From NCBI RefSeq assembly GCF_000379625.1, contig NZ_KB903244.1:20497-84496 (forward strand): a DNA stretch of 64,000 nt, written 5' to 3'. Below the pieces are notes generated by a model. It did no database searches and was not told the origin of the DNA. It saw only the letters and a list, made by a program, of their open reading frames with translations. The translations under genes and the position numbers were made by a program. Origin of the DNA: Actinomycetospora chiangmaiensis DSM 45062 (GTDB taxonomy: Bacteria > Actinomycetota > Actinomycetes > Mycobacteriales > Pseudonocardiaceae). Shown piece by piece: positions 61,421-64,000 of this stretch (position 1 is its first letter; each line of letters begins with the position of its first letter).

Positions 61421-62269
61421 TCAGCGCAGGACGACCGTGCTGTGGCCGTCGAGCAGCACCCGGTGCTGGCAGTGCCAGCGCACCGCGCGCGAGAGCGCGA
61501 GCGCCTCGGCGTCTCGGCCGACCATCTGGAGGGCGTGCGGGTCGTAGGAGTGGTCGATCCGGATGACCTCCTGCTCGATGATGGGGCCCTCGTCGAGGTC
61601 GGCGGTGACGTAGTGGGCGGTGGCCCCGACGAGCTTGACGCCGCGGTCGTAGGCCTGGTGGTAGGGCTTGGCGCCCTTGAAGCCCGGCAGGAACGAGTGG
61701 TGGATGTTGATCACCCGGCCGCGCAGCGCCGTGCACGTCGCGTCGGAGAGGATCTGCATGTAGCGGGCGAGCACCACCAGGTCCGCGTCCAGCGTCTCGA
61801 CCAGGGCGAGGAGCTCCGCCTCGGCGTCGGCCTTGCCCGCGGGCGTCACCGGCAGGTGGACGAAGGGCAGCCCGGCGGCCTCGGCCATCGACCGCAGGTC
61901 CTCGTGGTTGGACACGACCCCCACGAGCTCGGCGTCCAGCCCGCCGGTGCGCCACCGGTAGATGAGGTCGTTCAGGCAGTGGCCGAGCTTCGAGACCATC
62001 ACGAGGACCCGCACCGCGCGGGCCGGGTGGAACGTGTGCTCCATGTCGAAGGTGGCGGCGACCGCGTCGAAGCCCGCCGCCACCTCGTCGACCGTCATGC
62101 CGTCCGGCACGGCGATCGCGGTCCGCATGAAGAGCCGTCGGCGCACCGGGTCGTCGAACTGCTGGTGCTCCACGATGTCGCACCCGCGCGCGGCGAGGTG
62201 GGCAGCGACCGCGTGGACGATGCCGCTGCGGTTCGGGCAGGTCAGGGTGAGGGTCAGCGTGTCGGTCAT
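61421..62269 (-). CDS. purU: Formyltetrahydrofolate deformylase
   Basis: 282 residues: N-terminal ACT domain (LTLTCPNRSGIVHAVAAHLAARGCDIVEHQQFDD) and the formyl-hydrolase domain with VVSNHEDL, HLPVTPAGK, VLARYMQILS, and INIHHSFLPGFKGAKPYHQAYDRGVKLVGATAHYVTADLDEGPII including the catalytic Asn/His/Asp set. Releases formate from formyl-THF, recycling THF. In glycine betaine catabolism a purU copy is often found next to demethylation genes. Starts 10 bases from the sdaA stop. Confidence 0.96.
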   Translation of the reverse strand: MTDTLTLTLTCPNRSGIVHAVAAHLAARGCDIVEHQQFDDPVRRRLFMRTAIAVPDGMTVDEVAAGFDAVAATFDMEHTFHPARAVRVLVMVSKLGHCLNDLIYRWRTGGLDAELVGVVSNHEDLRSMAEAAGLPFVHLPVTPAGKADAEAELLALVETLDADLVVLARYMQILSDATCTALRGRVINIHHSFLPGFKGAKPYHQAYDRGVKLVGATAHYVTADLDEGPIIEQEVIRIDHSYDPHALQMVGRDAEALALSRAVRWHCQHRVLLDGHSTVVLR

Positions 62270-62279
62270 GATCGTCTCC

Positions 62280-63653
62280 TCAGCACTCCACGACGGTGAG
62301 AGCCAGACCCCCGCGGGCCGTCTCCTTGTACTTGACCGACATGTCGGCCCCGGTCCGGCGCATCGTCGCGATGGCCTGGTCGAGCGAGATGTGGTGCGCG
62401 CCGTCGCCGCGCACGGCCATCCGCGCCGCGGTGATGGCCTTCGCCGAGGCGACCGCGTTGCGCTCGATGCAGGGGACCTGCACGAGTCCGCCCACCGGAT
62501 CGCAGGTGAGCCCGAGGTTGTGCTCGATCCCGATCTCGGCGGCGTTCTCCACCTGCTCGGGTGTGCCCCCGAGGAGCTCGGCGAGCCCGGCGGCCGCCAT
62601 CGAGCAGGCGGACCCGACCTCCCCCTGGCACCCGACCTCCGCCCCGGAGATCGAGGCGTTGCGCTTGAACAGCATCCCGACGGCCCCGGCCGTGAGCAGG
62701 AACCGGACGACGTGGTCGTCGGAGAAGGCGGGCAGCACCTGCGCGGCGTGGTGCAGCACCGCGGGGACGATCCCGGCGGCCCCGTTGGTCGGGGCGGTGA
62801 CGACGCGGCCCCCGGCGGCGTTCTCCTCGTTGACCGCGAGCGCCCACAGCGCGACGTGGTCGCCGGGCTGGGTGTCGAGCCCGGCCGCGGCGTCCGCCTC
62901 GAGGCGACGGCGCATGGCCGCGGCGCGACGCCGGACCCGCAGGCCCCCGGGCAGCACCCCCTCCGCGGACGTCCCCCGCTCGACGCACTCGCGCATCACC
63001 GCCCAGCGGTGGAGCAGGCCGGCGCGGGTCTCGGTCTCGCTCCGCCACGCCGCCTCGTTCGTGAGGACCACGTCGCTGACGCGCAGGCCGGTCGCCCGTG
63101 CGCGGGCGACGAGTTCGTCGCCGGAGGCGAACGGGTGGGCGACGGGGACGTCCGCCCCGGGCAGCACGGGTCGGCCGGTCTCGTCCTCGTCGAGGACGAA
63201 CCCGCCGCCGACCGAGTAGTACTCGCGGCGCTCGACGACGGCCTCGTGCGCGTCGCAGGCGGTGAACACCATCCCGTTGCTGTGGAACGGCAGGGTCGCC
63301 GTGCGGTGGAGCACGACGTCGGTGTCGACGTCGAAGGCGACGGGGTGCTTGCCGGCCAGCAGGAGCGACCGCTCGGCCCGCACCGCCGCGACGGCCGGAC
63401 CGGTGGTCGCCGGGTCCACCAGGTGGGGCTGCTCCCCCAGCAGGCCGAGCACGACGGCGGGCACGCTGCCGTGCCCGTGCCCGGTGGCGCCCAGCGAGCC
63501 GAACAGCTCGCAGCGCAGTCCGTCGACCCGCTCCAGCAGCCCGGACTCCCGCAGCCGCGTGGCGAACCGGAACGCGGCCCGCATGGGACCCACCGTGTGC
63601 GAGGAGGACGGACCGATCCCGACCTTGAAGAGGTCGAACACCGAGAGGCTCAT
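62280..63653 (-). CDS. sdaA: L-serine ammonia-lyase, iron-sulphur type, single chain
   Basis: 457 residues containing both beta (N-terminal, [27 protein letters not shown]) and alpha (C-terminal) domains. Cluster cysteines: [22 protein letters not shown], and [22 protein letters not shown]. Converts serine to pyruvate and ammonia. Placed upstream of purU on the minus strand; together they would drain glycine/serine and C1 units from demethylation. AGGAGA precedes the ATG. Confidence 0.96.
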   Translation of the reverse strand: MSLSVFDLFKVGIGPSSSHTVGPMRAAFRFATRLRESGLLERVDGLRCELFGSLGATGHGHGSVPAVVLGLLGEQPHLVDPATTGPAVAAVRAERSLLLAGKHPVAFDVDTDVVLHRTATLPFHSNGMVFTACDAHEAVVERREYYSVGGGFVLDEDETGRPVLPGADVPVAHPFASGDELVARARATGLRVSDVVLTNEAAWRSETETRAGLLHRWAVMRECVERGTSAEGVLPGGLRVRRRAAAMRRRLEADAAAGLDTQPGDHVALWALAVNEENAAGGRVVTAPTNGAAGIVPAVLHHAAQVLPAFSDDHVVRFLLTAGAVGMLFKRNASISGAEVGCQGEVGSACSMAAAGLAELLGGTPEQVENAAEIGIEHNLGLTCDPVGGLVQVPCIERNAVASAKAITAARMAVRGDGAHHISLDQAIATMRRTGADMSVKYKETARGGLALTVVEC

Positions 63654-63689
63654 CGGGGATCTCCTGACCGGCCGGGCGCTTCGTACGTC

Positions 63690-63703
63690 ACTAATATATG
63701 AGT
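63690..63703. promoter_or_regulatory. Candidate GntR operator
   Basis: ACTAATATATGAGT is a near-perfect palindrome (one mismatched pair), resembling FadR/VanR-type GntR sites (TNATATATNA). It sits between the divergent sdaA and GntR genes in the only AT-rich stretch of this region. Confidence 0.6.
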
Positions 63704-63751
63704 CGTCGGCGTGATTGTGAAGACTGCGCGCAACCCCGGTACGATCAGCGG

Positions 63752-64000
63752 GTGACCGTTCTCCCGGAGGCGCCGAGCGCCCGTGGCCCGCTGTCGCTGT
63801 CCGAGCGGGCCTACGCGGCCGTCCAGGACAAACTGATCATGTTGGACATCCCGCCGATGTCTCCGATCGACGAGGTCGGCCTGGTCGCCGAGCTCGGCGT
63901 CGGGCGCACCCCGGTGCGGGAGGCGCTGAAGCGCCTCGAGGTCGACCGCCTCGTCGTCTCCTACGCCCGGCGCGGCACCTTCGCCACCGCCGTCGACATC
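63752..64000 (+). CDS. GntR-family regulator, N-terminal part (runs off the window)
   Basis: 83 codons from GTG 63752 to the window end. FadR-type winged helix: [69 protein letters not shown]. The effector domain lies outside. It is divergent from sdaA and may control sdaA-purU and genes further right, for example for dimethylglycine/sarcosine breakdown. Confidence 0.88.
   Translation, partial: MTVLPEAPSARGPLSLSERAYAAVQDKLIMLDIPPMSPIDEVGLVAELGVGRTPVREALKRLEVDRLVVSYARRGTFATAVDI

Noticed and set aside
1-64000. CRISPR arrays, tRNA and rRNA genes, insertion sequences
   Set aside because: No regularly spaced short repeats with unique spacers, no cloverleaf or rRNA signatures and no transposase or integrase motifs were recognised; a dedicated tRNAscan or IS search could confirm.

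Overview
The window is very GC-rich with strong GC3 bias, uses many GTG starts, and carries two perfect actinobacterial LexA boxes (TCGAAC-N4-GTTCGA). Together with a MSMEG_3727-type PQQ-associated protein, several Asp23/Gls24-family genes, DUF3072 and DUF6286-type proteins, this points to an actinobacterial chromosome, most likely Pseudonocardiaceae (Pseudonocardia or Actinomycetospora-like). No rRNA, tRNA, CRISPR array, insertion sequence or integrase was seen. Most of it reads as ordinary chromosome, with two islands of specialised metabolism.

Layout. 0-9.3 kb: edge of an SOS-controlled gene, a secreted GH28-type glycosidase, an old-yellow-enzyme flavoprotein, a methyltransferase, a Ski2-like helicase, a MarR regulator, exonuclease III behind hairpin-bearing tandem repeats, and an SRPBCC protein. 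9.4-10.9 kb: two divergent broken genes (GlxA-type regulator and SGNH hydrolase) that both lost their 5' ends at the same point, probably a deletion scar. 11-19 kb: DUF302, FKBP, a PoxB-like ThDP enzyme, a GST-like thiol reductase, PEP carboxylase and a cation antiporter.

19.0-25.4 kb (minus strand): an apparent nine-gene operon: cupredoxin-like MSMEG_3727 protein, PQQ alcohol dehydrogenase with the extra Asp typical of lanthanide enzymes, 26-aa PqqA, rubredoxin, R2-like diiron protein, PqqB, PqqC, PqqD, PqqE. The rubredoxin/diiron pair between pqqA and pqqB is the least expected part.

25.8-36.9 kb: a CYTH protein, a NarL-type two-component group with one complete kinase and two degenerate kinase-like partners, a membrane-anchored Hsp70-like ATPase, and a MetV-MetF-like fusion. 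37-43.1 kb: gltD and gltB. 43.6-48.1 kb: an SOS-controlled DUF3072 protein, a RibD-like reductase, and a translationally coupled Asp23/AmaP-type envelope-stress cluster. 48-55.6 kb: LigC-like ligase, a secreted hydrolase homologue without its serine nucleophile, an SDR, a quinone reductase, a TetR regulator and DUF2127.

55.6-64 kb: a three-component Rieske oxygenase (ferredoxin, FAD reductase, oxygenase alpha) with an MHS-family transporter, IclR regulator, PurU, SdaA and a GntR regulator. The gene set fits oxidative N-demethylation of a quaternary amine such as glycine betaine, with one-carbon units passing through folate and glycine/serine leaving as pyruvate. Three promoters here share a 35-box-like TTGACA/G, a fixed spacer, and a GTTGCG-N24/25-CGCAAC inverted repeat, a likely operator for the local IclR protein.
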